Below, piece after piece: positions 52,373 to 62,572 of a stretch of DNA of 64,000 bases. The stretch is taken from the NCBI RefSeq assembly GCF_021462285.1, contig NZ_CP082787.1:3906001-3970000 (forward strand), given 5' to 3'. Position 1 is the first letter of the stretch. The number at the start of each line of letters is the position of its first letter. The translations under genes and the position numbers were made by a program. Below the pieces are notes generated by a model. It ran no database searches. It was not told where the DNA came from and saw nothing but the letters and a program-made list of their open reading frames with translations. The stretch is from Serratia entomophila. Lineage in GTDB: Bacteria > Pseudomonadota > Gammaproteobacteria > Enterobacterales > Enterobacteriaceae.

Positions 52373-55300
52373 TTACCCCAGGTTATGCCGCGCCACCGGC
52401 AGCAGATAACGCTCTGTTTCGACCAGAATTTGCGCTAAATAATCATTATCCAACTGGCGGAATACGCGCTGAACGTAAGGGTCCTCCCCTTCGCCCGGGA
52501 TGCGCTGATCGCCCTGCCAGGCCTGCAGCAGTTTGGCGCGCGCTTTGATCTGCGTCTCTTCTTCCCAGTCAATCTGCTGAGTTTCCGGCTGGTAACACTG
52601 GCTCAGCCAGGCCCATCCGCTCTTGTTCAACAGCAGCAGCGGTTGGCACAGGCCGCGCCGGTACCCCGCCAGCAGCTCCGCCAGCTGGGTGCGGGCCTCC
52701 GCCGGCGTAAGCGCGGCAAAACGCCAGGCCGAGTTTTTGCGCCCATAGATGCGGCTCTCGCCCGTGCCGCCGGCGCAGCAATACGCCAGATGCTCCAGCC
52801 ACAGCAAGATGCCATCCACCGCCGACAAGGTGGCGGGTCGCCAGCGCAGCAGGCCGTCTTCTTGCACCTGGTGCAGCCAGCCGCTGATGCGCACGCCGTC
52901 GATCTCGATATCCAGCTCCAGGCTATGGCCCTCGCTGCGCTCGGCGCGCACCTGTTCGGCCAGTTCGGTCATCTCTTCCTGCTGTTTCTGCCAGTAGATT
53001 TCGCCAAAGGCGCCAAACGGCAAACCGCCTGCGGCGCGCACCCGCTGGAACAGCCGCGCCGGATCTTCGCCGTCTATCAGGGTGTTCAACAGCTGGCTGT
53101 TGAACTGGTAGCGGCTGAGGTTATCCAGCGTGAAAGGCTCTTCGTCCAGCAGTTCGGTTTCTTCCAGAATAAAGCTGACGCCAAGGCGCAGCTGGAAGAA
53201 GGCGCGGATCGGGTGCCGATAAAATCGCAGCAGGTCGTCCAGCGAAATCTGCGGCGGCTCTTCGGCAAGCAGCGGCTGATTGAAGGCCGGGTGCGCCGCG
53301 CCGCGCCCGTCGGCGGCGGGCAGCCACTCGGCGGCATAGCTTTGCGCCTCGGAGCCGGGCAGGAAGTTTTCGGCGGCGAAGGGCATGCGCGCATGCCACT
53401 TCAGCAAGTGCTCGCCAACCCGCTGGGCACTGCCGTCGGCGTCCAGGTTTTCGTCTCCCGGCAGGCAATAGCTCTGCTCCAGGTATTCCAGCAGCTCGGT
53501 GACCAGCACTGAGGGATAGCGCAGGCCGTTATCCTGGATCGAACGGCCGATAAAGCTGATGTACAACCGCTGCTGCGCCGACAAAATCGCTTCGAGGAAC
53601 AGGTAGCGGTCGTCGTCGCGGCGGCTGCGATCGCCGCGCTTAACCTGCTGGGCCATCAGGTCAAAACCCAACGGCGGCAGGGTGCGCGGGTAAACTCCGT
53701 CGTTCATGCCCAGCAGGCAAACCACTTTGAACGGAATGGAACGCATGGGCATCAGGGTGCAGAAGTTGATTTGCCCGGCCAGAAAGCGCTGGCTGATGCG
53801 CTCCTGATCGAGCCGCGCCGCCAGATCGTCGCGCAGGATGCTCAAAGGCACCGCATCCGGGTAGCGCGCCGCCAGGCCGAAGCCGATGGCCTGCTGCCAC
53901 TGCCGTTCGATCAGCGCCAGCACCACTTCGGTCTCGCCATCCGGTGCGAAAAAAGTATCCAGCAGTTGGCGGCACAGCGGCAGCCACTCTTCCAACGGGC
54001 GCGCTTCGCTCAGCAGCTGCCGCCAGCGGCTGAGGCTGGCCAGCATATCCGCCAACTGCCCGGCCAGCTCAGCGACCAACCCGCTTGATTCGTCGTAGGG
54101 CAATATACCCTGCCAGTCACCGGCATTGCTGTCCATCGCATAGCCGAGCAGCATGCGCGTGATGCCAAAACGCCAGGTGTGCTGGCCGGTTGCCGGCAAT
54201 TCCAGCTCGCGCACGTTGTCGTCGTCCAGGCCCCAGCGCACGCCAGACTCGCCGACCCAGTGCCGCAACAGGCGCAACCCTTCCTCGCGTATGGCGAAAC
54301 GCGCCGCCAGCGCCGGAACCTCCAGCAACGCCAGCACCTGTTCCGAGGTAAACCGGCTTTGCGGCAGGTCGAGCAGCGAAATAAACGCCTGCAGCGCGGG
54401 ATGCGCCTGGCGCGCTTTCCGGTCAGAAATGGCAAACGGCAGGTAACGCTCGGCGGACGCATTGCCGAACACCGCCTGAATGTAGGGCGTGTAGCTGTCG
54501 ATATCCGCCACCATCACGATAATGTCGCGCGGCGTCAGCTCGGGATCTTCCGCCAGCATGGTCAACAGTTGGTCGTGCAGCACCTCGACCTCGCGCTGCG
54601 GGCTGTGACAGGCGTGCAGGCTGAGAGAGCGATCCTGAAGATCCAGCGGGCGCTTGCCGGCGCTGCTCTCCAGCGTTTCCGGCGTCGCGCCGATCACCGC
54701 GTTATCTTCCAGCTCCAGCATGTCGCGCTGGATAACGTGCAACATGTTGTCGGCCGGAATATCGACAAAAGCGTCGACCTCCTGCACGCCTTCCATCTGC
54801 GACAGCAAATAAAGGTGGTCGCGCCCCAGCTTGCCCCAGGAGGCCAACAGCGGGTTGCTGAGCTGTTGCTGCCCCTCGGCGTCGAACAGCTGCGCCGCCT
54901 GGCCCGGCTCGCGGAACAGCCCCTGATCGCGCGCCTGGTGATAGTGGCGGCGTTTGCGGCTCTGCAACCGGGCGAGAAACGCGTAGTCCTGAATATCGCC
55001 CCAGTAATAGCGGCAAGGGTTGGTGAACATCAGGTGAATGTCGATATGGCGGCCCAGCGCCTGCAGCGCTTCCAGATACACCGGCGGCAGCGCCGAAATG
55101 CCGCAGATAAACACCCGCGGCGGCAGACCGGGCGGGCATGATTGCGCGTTGTCCAACGCATGGATAAAGCGGCTGTACAGATTGGCGCGGTGCCATTCCG
55201 GCTGCCCCAGCTCACGCGTGTACTCCACCAGGCGCTCCCACAGCGGAGCCTGCCACTGTTGGGCCTCCGCCAGGCCGTCGATGCGTTCGCCGCGCTGCCA

Positions 55301-55744
55301 GCTCTCCAGCCACTGCGGGCGGTACACCAGATATTGGTCAAACAGGTCGGCCACCCGGCCGGCCAACTGATGAATTTTGCGTTTGTCGCCGTCGTCGGTG
55401 AGGTAGTGCTGCAGCGAGGCAAACGCCGGCTGGGCCAGCAGCTCCGGCAGCAGCCACATCAGCTTCCAGGTCATCGCATCCTTGCTGAAGGCGCTTTCTT
55501 TGGGAATATCCGGCAGCACCCGGGTAAACATTTCCCAGATAAAGGTCGCCGGCAGGGGAAAGGCGATATTGGCGGCGATGCCGAACTGCTCCGCCAGCTG
55601 CATCTGCAGCCATTGCGCCATGCCGGGGCTTTGCACCAGCACCACTTCCTGTTGAAAAGGGTCGGCCAACGGATCTCTGGCTATCAACGCGCTGGTCAGC
55701 GTTTTCAATAAATCCAGCTGATTGGAATGATAAACCGTGAACAT
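52373..55744 (-). CDS. recC: exodeoxyribonuclease V subunit gamma RecC
   Basis: RecC recognises Chi and holds RecB and RecD together. The 1123-residue product begins 'MFTVYHSNQLDLLKTL', and has the degenerate helicase-like domains and the 'MPMRSIPFKVVCLLGMNDGVYPR' region of the family. The ATG at 55744 has AAAGGAG upstream and gives the E. coli length. A 228-base gap separates it from ptrA and holds nothing I recognise apart from a weak GGGG/CCCC stem. Confidence 0.97.
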   Translation of the reverse strand: MFTVYHSNQLDLLKTLTSALIARDPLADPFQQEVVLVQSPGMAQWLQMQLAEQFGIAANIAFPLPATFIWEMFTRVLPDIPKESAFSKDAMTWKLMWLLPELLAQPAFASLQHYLTDDGDKRKIHQLAGRVADLFDQYLVYRPQWLESWQRGERIDGLAEAQQWQAPLWERLVEYTRELGQPEWHRANLYSRFIHALDNAQSCPPGLPPRVFICGISALPPVYLEALQALGRHIDIHLMFTNPCRYYWGDIQDYAFLARLQSRKRRHYHQARDQGLFREPGQAAQLFDAEGQQQLSNPLLASWGKLGRDHLYLLSQMEGVQEVDAFVDIPADNMLHVIQRDMLELEDNAVIGATPETLESSAGKRPLDLQDRSLSLHACHSPQREVEVLHDQLLTMLAEDPELTPRDIIVMVADIDSYTPYIQAVFGNASAERYLPFAISDRKARQAHPALQAFISLLDLPQSRFTSEQVLALLEVPALAARFAIREEGLRLLRHWVGESGVRWGLDDDNVRELELPATGQHTWRFGITRMLLGYAMDSNAGDWQGILPYDESSGLVAELAGQLADMLASLSRWRQLLSEARPLEEWLPLCRQLLDTFFAPDGETEVVLALIERQWQQAIGFGLAARYPDAVPLSILRDDLAARLDQERISQRFLAGQINFCTLMPMRSIPFKVVCLLGMNDGVYPRTLPPLGFDLMAQQVKRGDRSRRDDDRYLFLEAILSAQQRLYISFIGRSIQDNGLRYPSVLVTELLEYLEQSYCLPGDENLDADGSAQRVGEHLLKWHARMPFAAENFLPGSEAQSYAAEWLPAADGRGAAHPAFNQPLLAEEPPQISLDDLLRFYRHPIRAFFQLRLGVSFILEETELLDEEPFTLDNLSRYQFNSQLLNTLIDGEDPARLFQRVRAAGGLPFGAFGEIYWQKQQEEMTELAEQVRAERSEGHSLELDIEIDGVRISGWLHQVQEDGLLRWRPATLSAVDGILLWLEHLAYCCAGGTGESRIYGRKNSAWRFAALTPAEARTQLAELLAGYRRGLCQPLLLLNKSGWAWLSQCYQPETQQIDWEEETQIKARAKLLQAWQGDQRIPGEGEDPYVQRVFRQLDNDYLAQILVETERYLLPVARHNLG

Positions 55745-55776
55745 TGGGGCTCCTTTAAAACAAAATACGCGCCGGG

Positions 55777-56130
55777 TTAGCGGCGAGCGCAATACCAACG
55801 GCTCAGTTCCGCCCATTGCCGCTGCGGCGTTTGTACCTTCACCAGCAATCGCCGACAGCCGGGCTCTGCGCCGCTGAACTGCAGCTCACGCCGCCAGCCC
55901 ACAGGCAACTCAACATCGTTCTGCCCGGTCGCGGCAAAGACCTCCAGCTGGCGGTGCGCCAGCGACCAGGCCTGACGATACTGCCACTGGCGCTGGAACG
56001 ACTGCAGCAGCACTTGATGATACTGTAACAATCCCAACAGCGACACCGCGAACAGCAATGCGGCTACCAACACCTCCGGCAAACTGAAGCCATCGCGGCC
56101 CCCGCTTTCACCCTGAAGGTTAACCCGCAC
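55777..56130 (-). CDS. ppdC: prepilin-like protein PpdC (minor pseudopilin)
   Basis: A 117-residue type IV prepilin-like protein. The cleavage site is 'RDG/FSLPEVLVAALLF', with Glu5 of the mature form and a hydrophobic helix. I chose the GTG at 56130: AAGGAGG lies 6 bases upstream, and an ATG-initiated longer form would add 18 Arg-rich residues. It overlaps ygdB by 11 bases. Role in DNA uptake or pilus-like assembly is inferred from family. Confidence 0.85.
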   Translation of the reverse strand: MRVNLQGESGGRDGFSLPEVLVAALLFAVSLLGLLQYHQVLLQSFQRQWQYRQAWSLAHRQLEVFAATGQNDVELPVGWRRELQFSGAEPGCRRLLVKVQTPQRQWAELSRWYCARR

Positions 56131-56566
56131 AGTCCGCCTCCTTCTTCTCCGGGCAAAAATCCAGCCAGCCGCCCGGCTCGGCAATCAGACCGGCTTCTGC
56201 TCCCGTTCCCTCGGTTTTGCTCAACTGATAGAGCCACAGCGGCTCGCCGCTGCGCAACGCGCCTTCCCCGCGCACCAGCACCATCCCTGCGCGGGCGGAC
56301 TGCCTGACGCAGGCGGATAACTCAACGTTTTGCCGGCACAACCAGCCCCCGGCGCTCAGGCCGCCTTGCGGCCAGCGTTGCGCCATGCCCCAACTGAGCG
56401 CGGAGGCCGCCTGATTATAGGCCTGCAGGTAGCGCTGCTGATCGCTCGCCAACAGCAGTGCGCTGTCCAACTGACGGTGCTGGGCGTTCAACAGCATCAG
56501 CCCCATCACCAACAGCATCATCACCGCCGCCAGAGTGCTGCCGCCCTGCTGCGCGGGCGCGTTCAC
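56120..56566 (-). CDS. ygdB: DUF2509 family protein YgdB
   Basis: A 148-residue YgdB-type protein with a short N terminus and one hydrophobic helix after 'QQGGSTLAAVMMLLVMGLML', resembling prepilin signals of the GspK/PilX kind but without the usual Glu5. It overlaps ppdB upstream by 4 bases (ATGA type) and ppdC downstream by 11 bases. Probably a minor pseudopilin partner; the exact role is unknown. Confidence 0.85.
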   Translation of the reverse strand: MNAPAQQGGSTLAAVMMLLVMGLMLLNAQHRQLDSALLLASDQQRYLQAYNQAASALSWGMAQRWPQGGLSAGGWLCRQNVELSACVRQSARAGMVLVRGEGALRSGEPLWLYQLSKTEGTGAEAGLIAEPGGWLDFCPEKKEADCAG

Positions 56567-57141
56567 GGCAACGCGGCCATGTCGACGGCCCAGCTCAGGC
56601 TGCGCCGGATACCGCCGTCGGCCGTCGAGCGCCCCGCCAGCGTCAACCGGGCCAGGGTTTGGCCGTTGCCGGCTTTGCTGACCGCCACGTTAAACAACTC
56701 AATGTGCACTTCGTCAGGATCCAGCAGCCGTTCCCAGCCCAGGCCGCGGCAATGGCCAACGCCGCGCTGCCCTTCCAGCCCGCCCTGCCTCAGCCGGTAG
56801 CCAAAATAGCCGGCGTCATCGCCGCCGCTCGCCCACTGGCCGCTGCGGGTGATGTCATAGGCGACGATCACGCAGCTGCCTGGCGCCTCGCCGGGGGCAT
56901 GGTCGATCAACAGCGCCCGCCCCTGGCAGCGCCCGGCGCAGAATCCCGCGCGGCGCAGGTCTTTTTCTATGCCAAACGCCAGCTGCCGCAGCGCCAGCTC
57001 CAGCCGATAGTGCTGGCCAAGCGCCACGCTTTGCTGGCGCAACAGCGGGTAAGTTTTGGCCGCAGCCAGCGCAATCAGGCTGCCAAACGATAGCGCCAGC
57101 AGCACCTCCGGCAAGGTGAAGCCGCGTTCTAGAGCTGGCAT
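56563..57141 (-). CDS. ppdB: prepilin-like protein PpdB (minor pseudopilin)
   Basis: A 192-residue PulJ/GspJ-like prepilin with 'ERG/FTLPEVLLALSFGSLIAL' at the N terminus. The ATG at 57141 is chosen because it opens the prepilin leader; in-frame codons further upstream lie within ppdA in another frame. It contains two cysteine pairs in the soluble part ('GFCAGRCQ'). It overlaps ppdA by 13 bases. Confidence 0.9.
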   Translation of the reverse strand: MPALERGFTLPEVLLALSFGSLIALAAAKTYPLLRQQSVALGQHYRLELALRQLAFGIEKDLRRAGFCAGRCQGRALLIDHAPGEAPGSCVIVAYDITRSGQWASGGDDAGYFGYRLRQGGLEGQRGVGHCRGLGWERLLDPDEVHIELFNVAVSKAGNGQTLARLTLAGRSTADGGIRRSLSWAVDMAALP

Positions 57142-57638
57142 AGGGCAATTCCCCGCACGTTCAGCCGCTCGCTGCACAGCCGCAGCCGCCCCCTTGCGGA
57201 CAACACCAGCCGCAGGCTGCCTGCGCCGTTGCTGAGGACGATATGCCCGCCTTGCGCACCGTTGCGCAGGCCGTAAAAACCAAAATCCTTGCCGGTATGG
57301 GCGCTCAACAGCACGTCGCGGTAGTGCGGAAGATAAAGCTCGCCGGGCGCCGAAACGCAGTCCGGCGGCGGCTCGCCGCTGCCGATGCACCAGGGTTCTC
57401 CGGCTTTGAACCACAGCAGCGCCGGGCGGTTGCGCCAGTTGGCGTCCGCCTGCAGCCGGACCAGAAACGCCAACAGCTGTTGAGCGGTATGCTCAAGCCG
57501 CAGCGCCTGTTGGTAATGGCGCCAGTGGCTGACACCCCAACCGGTAAGCATGCCGGCGATCAGGATCACCGCCAGCAGCTCGATCAGCGTCATGCCGCGC
57601 TGGCGGGCATCGAAGAAAAAATCGGAATTAGCGTTCAT
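57129..57638 (-). CDS. ppdA: prepilin-like protein PpdA (minor pseudopilin)
   Basis: A 169-residue GspH-like prepilin, with leader ending 'RQRG/MTLIELLAVILIAGML' and a globular domain with one disulfide candidate pair. First gene of ppdA-ppdB-ygdB-ppdC, which leads into recC. ATG 57638 chosen for leader length; the ribosome site is weak. In E. coli these genes are thought to contribute to a cryptic pilus or competence pseudopilus. Confidence 0.9.
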   Translation of the reverse strand: MNANSDFFFDARQRGMTLIELLAVILIAGMLTGWGVSHWRHYQQALRLEHTAQQLLAFLVRLQADANWRNRPALLWFKAGEPWCIGSGEPPPDCVSAPGELYLPHYRDVLLSAHTGKDFGFYGLRNGAQGGHIVLSNGAGSLRLVLSARGRLRLCSERLNVRGIALCQL

Positions 57639-57767
57639 GGCGGCCAGTGTAATGGCCACAAGGCAGGGATAAAGCGCTGACCGCCAGGGTTGAAGCGCGC
57701 TGCGCAATGTTTCCTCCGCCGATGCAGATGAAAGCAATAAAATGCGGCGCGGTGCGCAATTTCAGGC

Positions 57768-57794
57768 AAAAAAAAGGGCGCAACCAGTGCGCCC
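57768..57794 (-). terminator. intrinsic terminator after thyA
   Basis: Minus strand: GGGCGCA, 5-base loop, TGCGCCC, then eight T, 21 bases after the thyA stop. Confidence 0.95.
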
Positions 57795-57815
57795 CTGGGT
57801 GTTATGCCCGGCGTG

Positions 57816-58610
57816 TCAGATCGCCACCGGCGCCTTGATTGGCGGGTGCGGATCGTAACCTTCAATCTCGAAGTCTTCGAAACGGTAATCGAACAACGAG
57901 GCCGGTTTGCGCTTGATCACCAGCTTCGGCAGCGGGCGCGGCTCACGGGTCAGCTGCAGCTGCGTCTGCTCCATATGGTTGCTGTACAGGTGCGTGTCGC
58001 CGCCGGTCCAGACGAAATCGCCCACTTCCAAATCGCACTGCTGCGCCATCATATGCACCAGCAGCGCATAGCTGGCGATATTGAACGGCAGGCCGAGGAA
58101 CACGTCGCACGAACGCTGATACAGCTGGCAGGACAGCTTGCCGTCCGCCACGTAAAACTGGAAGAACGCATGGCACGGCGCCAGCGCCATTTGGTCCAGC
58201 TCGCCGACGTTCCAGGCGGAAACGATGATGCGGCGCGAGTCCGGATCCTGTTTCAACTGTTTGAGCACGTTGCTCAACTGGTCGATCTGGCGGCCGTCCG
58301 CAGCCCCCCAGGCGCGCCACTGCTTACCGTAAACCGGGCCGAGATCGCCGTTTTCGTCGGCCCACTCGTCCCAGATGGTGACGTTGTTTTCGCGCAGGTA
58401 GGCAACGTTGGTGTCGCCGTTCAGGAACCACAACAGCTCATGGATAATGGAGCGCAGGTGACATTTTTTGGTGGTCACCAACGGGAAGCCTTCCTGCAGA
58501 TTGAAACGCATCTGGTGGCCAAAGATCGACAGCGTGCCGGTGCCGGTGCGGTCGGCTTTAGGGGTGCCCTCTGCGAGCACCTTGTTCATTAAATCCAGAT
58601 ACTGTTTCAT
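57816..58610 (-). CDS. thyA: thymidylate synthase
   Basis: ThyA methylates dUMP to dTMP with methylene-tetrahydrofolate. The 264-residue product has catalytic Cys146 in '[13 protein letters not shown]', and the folate/dUMP contacts '[16 protein letters not shown]' and 'GDTHLYSNH'. Exact E. coli length. It starts 8 bases after the lgt stop, with GAGGAA as ribosome site, so it is coupled to lgt as in E. coli. Confidence 0.99.
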   Translation of the reverse strand: MKQYLDLMNKVLAEGTPKADRTGTGTLSIFGHQMRFNLQEGFPLVTTKKCHLRSIIHELLWFLNGDTNVAYLRENNVTIWDEWADENGDLGPVYGKQWRAWGAADGRQIDQLSNVLKQLKQDPDSRRIIVSAWNVGELDQMALAPCHAFFQFYVADGKLSCQLYQRSCDVFLGLPFNIASYALLVHMMAQQCDLEVGDFVWTGGDTHLYSNHMEQTQLQLTREPRPLPKLVIKRKPASLFDYRFEDFEIEGYDPHPPIKAPVAI

Positions 58611-58617
58611 TTGTTCC

Positions 58618-59490
58618 TCACGACAGTTGTTGCTGCGGGCGACGACGGTACGCCCAAATCATCATAATGATACCGGCCACGACCATAGGGACGGACAGGA
58701 TCTGCCCCATGCTGATCACGCCGTCGAACAGGCCGAGCTGAGCATCCGGCTGGCGGAAGGCCTCAACGATAATGCGAAAGGCGCCATAGCCGATCAGGAA
58801 CAGGCCGGATACGGCCCCCATCGGGCGCGGCTTGCGGATAAACAAGTTCAGAATGATAAACAGCACCACGCCTTCCAGCAGCAGTTCATACAGCTGCGAC
58901 GGGTGGCGCGGCAGCACGCCATATTCATTCAGCAGCGGCAGCAGTTTGGGATCGGCGGCGGCGATGGCCACGTCTTCGCTGCGCGAGCTAGGGAACAGCA
59001 TCGCCCAAGGGGTGTCGGTGGTTACGCGGCCCCAGAGTTCGCCGTTGATAAAGTTGCCGAGGCGGCCGGCGCCCAGGCCGAACGGGATCAGCGGAGCAAT
59101 AAAATCAGAGACCTGGAAGAAGGTGCGCTTGGTGCGGCGAGCAAACCACAGCATCACCAGGATCACGCCCATCAGCCCGCCGTGGAACGACATGCCGCCG
59201 TCCCAGACTTTGAACAGATACAGCGGGTTATCCAGAAACAGCGGCAGATTGTAGAACAGCACGTAACCGACGCGGCCGCCGACGAACACGCCCAGGAAAC
59301 CGGCATACAGCAGATTTTCCACTTCGTCTTTGGTCCAGCCGCTGCCCGGCTTGTTGGCGCGGCGCACCGCCAGCCACATGGCAAAAACGAAGCCGACCAG
59401 GTACATCAGGCCGTACCAGTGCAGGGATACCGGGCCAATAGAGAAAATGACCGGATCAAATTTAGGAAACGCCAGATAGCTATTGCTCAT
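58618..59490 (-). CDS. lgt: prolipoprotein diacylglyceryl transferase
   Basis: Lgt adds diacylglycerol from phosphatidylglycerol to the lipobox cysteine of prolipoproteins, the first step of lipoprotein maturation. The 290-residue inner-membrane protein has about seven membrane helices, the 'HGGLMGV' segment and the Lgt signature '[14 protein letters not shown]'. Upstream of thyA; essential. Confidence 0.98.
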   Translation of the reverse strand: MSNSYLAFPKFDPVIFSIGPVSLHWYGLMYLVGFVFAMWLAVRRANKPGSGWTKDEVENLLYAGFLGVFVGGRVGYVLFYNLPLFLDNPLYLFKVWDGGMSFHGGLMGVILVMLWFARRTKRTFFQVSDFIAPLIPFGLGAGRLGNFINGELWGRVTTDTPWAMLFPSSRSEDVAIAAADPKLLPLLNEYGVLPRHPSQLYELLLEGVVLFIILNLFIRKPRPMGAVSGLFLIGYGAFRIIVEAFRQPDAQLGLFDGVISMGQILSVPMVVAGIIMMIWAYRRRPQQQLS

Positions 59491-59655
59491 CTATCACCAC
59501 AACATGTCTGTTATTCTTCCCCATCCGGGGGCGGCTGGTGCCAAGCGGCGGCGACGTTACGCCGCGCTGAGGTTGCGCATCATAACATAGGCTTAATGGC
59601 GTCCGGGGTGGCCGGCAGGGAAAAGTTCTGTAAAAAAATCAGTCCGCCGCCGCGA

Positions 59656-61902
59656 TTATCTGCCGCCGCGGATCAGCCCGCCCATGCCGCGCCGTTCCAT
59701 AAAGGCCGCCACCAGATGGCGCACCTCGGTGGTCATCTGGGCGCTCAACACCCGCTGCGCCAGCCCCTCGGCGTCGGCCAGCTCAATGTGCCGCAGCAGG
59801 TATTTGATGCGTGCCACGCTGCGGCCGTTCATGCTCAAATTACGGTAACCCATGCCCACCAGCAGCAGCGCCCCCATGGGATCGCCCGCCAGCTCGCCGC
59901 ACAGGCTGACCTGCAGCCCGGCCGCCTTGCCCTGATCGACGATCAGTTTCAGCACCTGCAGCATCGCGGGGTGCAGGCTGTCGTACAGCGACGCCACCCG
60001 GGTATTGTTGCGGTCCACCGCCAGCAGGTATTGGGTCAGGTCGTTGGTGCCGACCGAAATAAAATCAACCCGCGCCGCCAGATAGGGGATCAGGAAGATC
60101 ATCGAAGGCACTTCCAGCATCACGCCGATCTTCGGTTTCGGGATCTCATAGCCCAAAACCTCTTCCACCTCACGCCCGGCGCGATCGATCAGGCGCTTGG
60201 CTTCATCGATCTCTTCAAGGCTGGTGATCATCGGCAGCAAAATGCCCAGGTTGCCGGTGCCGGCGTTGGCGCGCAGCATGGCGCGCACCTGGATCAGGAA
60301 GATTTCCGGTTGGTCCAGCGTGATGCGAATGCCGCGCCAGCCCAGGCAAGGGTTCTCCTCGCTGATAGGCATGTAGGGCAGCTGTTTGTCGGCGCCGATG
60401 TCCAGCGTACGCAAGGTGACCGGCTTGGTCGGGTAGAGCTGAAGCATGCCCTGATATTGCCCAACCTGCTCCTCTTCCGAGGGAAAACCGCTCTGCAGCA
60501 TAAAGGGGATTTCGGTGCGGTACAGGCCGACGCCGTCAACCCGGCCGCCCAGCAGCTGCTCGTGTTCCGGGCTGAGGCCGGCGTTCAGCATCACCTGGAT
60601 GCGCTCGCCGCTTTTCAACTGCGCCGGCTGCTCAACGTCGTCTTCCGCCAGCTTGCTCAACTCCAGCTCTTCGCTGATGAGCCGCTGGTACTCCTGCACC
60701 AGCACCGGCTCCGGGTCGACCAACAGTTCGCCGCGGTAACCGTCGACAATCAGCAACCGCTGGCTGAGCAGCGAAGGCTGAATATCGGCCCCCATCACCG
60801 TCGGCACGCCCATCGCCCGCACCAAAATAGCCGCGTGAGAGTTGGCCGCGCCGTCGCGCACCACCACGCCCACCAGGCGATCCTGCGGCACTTCGGCCAG
60901 CAGGGTGGCAGTCAGTTCATCCGCCACCAGCACGAATCGCGCCGGCCATTGGGTAGCGCCCTGGGTGGTGTCGTCGAGGTGGAATAATAAACGTTGGCCG
61001 AGCGCGCGCAGATCGCTGGCGCGCTCGCGCATGTAGGTATCCTGCAGGCTGGCAAACTGCTCGGCAAAGGCCTCTATCACCTGCTTTACCGCCCACTCGG
61101 CGACGGAACCGTTGTCAATTTCGGCAAACAGCTCGCGCTTGAGGCGGGCATCGTTCAGCAGGTGGGAGTACAGATCGAAGATCGCCGCGCTCTCTTTTTG
61201 CGAGCTGGCGGCAAAGCGCTTGCTGAAACGGCGGAACTCTGCGCCGGCTTCTTCCAGCGCCTGGGTCAGGCGTTCGCGCTCGCTGACGGTGTCCAGCGTC
61301 GAGGCGCGGTACACCTGATCGAGCGACGGCTGGCTGCTGTCTTGCCAGCCTTCCGCCACCGCCACGCCGGGCGACGCCGCCAGCGCACGGATGCGCGTCT
61401 GGCGATATTGGCCGAAAATGGCGTTAAGCTGCGACTGCGAGAGGATCCCGGCCATCTGCGTGGCCAGGGTCACCATGAAGGATTCTTCGCTTTCGTCGAA
61501 CTGACGCAGTTCGCGCTGCTGCACCACCAGCACGCCCAGCAGTTGGCGACGATGAATGATCGGCACGCCGAGGAAAGATCGGAAACGATCTTCCTTGACC
61601 TGAGGAACGTATTTAAAGCTGGGGTGGCTCTGCGCGTCCGCCAGGTTAATCGGCTCCGCCCGCCGCCCCACCAGGCCCACGACGCCTTCATCGAAGGCCA
61701 GCGCAATGGTGCGCCCACGCGGTTTTTTCAACCCGCGTGTCGCCATCAGGTAATAACAACGGCGGTCATTGTCTGCCAGATAAATGGAACAGACCTCCGT
61801 ATCCATCGCCAGACAAGTTTCATTGACCAAAAGATCCAGCGCATCCGTCAGGCTGGCCGCCGCGGCCACCTTCTCAACAATTTCTCGCAAGCGCGTGAGC
61901 AT
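59656..61902 (-). CDS. ptsP: phosphoenolpyruvate-protein phosphotransferase PtsP (EI-Ntr)
   Basis: EI-Ntr phosphorylates NPr in the nitrogen PTS and is tuned by glutamine and 2-oxoglutarate through its GAF domain. The 748-residue product has an N-terminal GAF domain (about 1-165), the phosphohistidine domain with His356 in 'GAANSHAAILVRAMGVPTVMG' and a C-terminal PEP-utilising barrel ('DFISVGTNDLTQY', 'SLCGELAGD'). It follows rppH by 12 bases and ends before lgt. Confidence 0.98.
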   Translation of the reverse strand: MLTRLREIVEKVAAAASLTDALDLLVNETCLAMDTEVCSIYLADNDRRCYYLMATRGLKKPRGRTIALAFDEGVVGLVGRRAEPINLADAQSHPSFKYVPQVKEDRFRSFLGVPIIHRRQLLGVLVVQQRELRQFDESEESFMVTLATQMAGILSQSQLNAIFGQYRQTRIRALAASPGVAVAEGWQDSSQPSLDQVYRASTLDTVSERERLTQALEEAGAEFRRFSKRFAASSQKESAAIFDLYSHLLNDARLKRELFAEIDNGSVAEWAVKQVIEAFAEQFASLQDTYMRERASDLRALGQRLLFHLDDTTQGATQWPARFVLVADELTATLLAEVPQDRLVGVVVRDGAANSHAAILVRAMGVPTVMGADIQPSLLSQRLLIVDGYRGELLVDPEPVLVQEYQRLISEELELSKLAEDDVEQPAQLKSGERIQVMLNAGLSPEHEQLLGGRVDGVGLYRTEIPFMLQSGFPSEEEQVGQYQGMLQLYPTKPVTLRTLDIGADKQLPYMPISEENPCLGWRGIRITLDQPEIFLIQVRAMLRANAGTGNLGILLPMITSLEEIDEAKRLIDRAGREVEEVLGYEIPKPKIGVMLEVPSMIFLIPYLAARVDFISVGTNDLTQYLLAVDRNNTRVASLYDSLHPAMLQVLKLIVDQGKAAGLQVSLCGELAGDPMGALLLVGMGYRNLSMNGRSVARIKYLLRHIELADAEGLAQRVLSAQMTTEVRHLVAAFMERRGMGGLIRGGR

Positions 61903-61914
61903 AGTCTGCTTAAC

Positions 61915-62442
61915 TTAACCTCTCTTCCTGCGGTAAGCGGGGGCTTGCCGCTGCGCTGCCTGCTCCTGCATTGGCATCACGGTCACGGCGAATTCTTTCA
62001 TCACCCGGCGGTAGACATCACGTTTGAACGACACCACCTGGCGCACCGGATACCAAAAACTCACCCAGCGCCAGCCGTCAAACTCCGGCGTGCTGCTGCG
62101 TTGCATATTGATATCGGCGTCGTTGCACATTAACTGCAACAAAAACCATTTCTGCTTCTGGCCGATACATACCGGCTTTGTGTCCCAACGCACCAAACGT
62201 TTTGGCAATTTATAGCGCAACCAGTTGCGGGTTGAGGCCAGGATACGCACATCCTTTTTGCTCAGCCCCACTTCTTCGAACAGTTCACGGTACATCGCCT
62301 GTTCCGGGGTTTCGCCAGGGTTAATCCCACCTTGGGGAAACTGCCAGGAGTGCTGACCGTAACGGCGGGCCCACAGGACCTGCCCCTGACGATTGCAGAT
62401 TACGATACCAACATTCGGGCGGTAGCCATCATCATCGATCAC
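61915..62442 (-). CDS. rppH: RNA pyrophosphohydrolase RppH
   Basis: RppH removes pyrophosphate from the 5' end of mRNA, starting RNase E-dependent decay. The 175-residue product has a complete Nudix box at 38-60 ('[23 protein letters not shown]', shown here only as its outline G-x5-E-x7-REL-x2-EEVG). The start is GTG, as in E. coli, with GAGGT upstream. It is the first gene of rppH-ptsP and is divergent from mutH across the DnaA-box region. Confidence 0.97.
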   Translation of the reverse strand: MIDDDGYRPNVGIVICNRQGQVLWARRYGQHSWQFPQGGINPGETPEQAMYRELFEEVGLSKKDVRILASTRNWLRYKLPKRLVRWDTKPVCIGQKQKWFLLQLMCNDADINMQRSSTPEFDGWRWVSFWYPVRQVVSFKRDVYRRVMKEFAVTVMPMQEQAAQRQAPAYRRKRG

Positions 62443-62572
62443 CGGACTACCTCGATAAGCTTAAATTCGCATAGATGTCCTGATTGTTTCACACAAGCTA
62501 CAGGCGGTAAACCACTGCTTTGCAGCACTGGGGAACGGATAACATTGGGATAACTCACAGATATTGGCAAAG

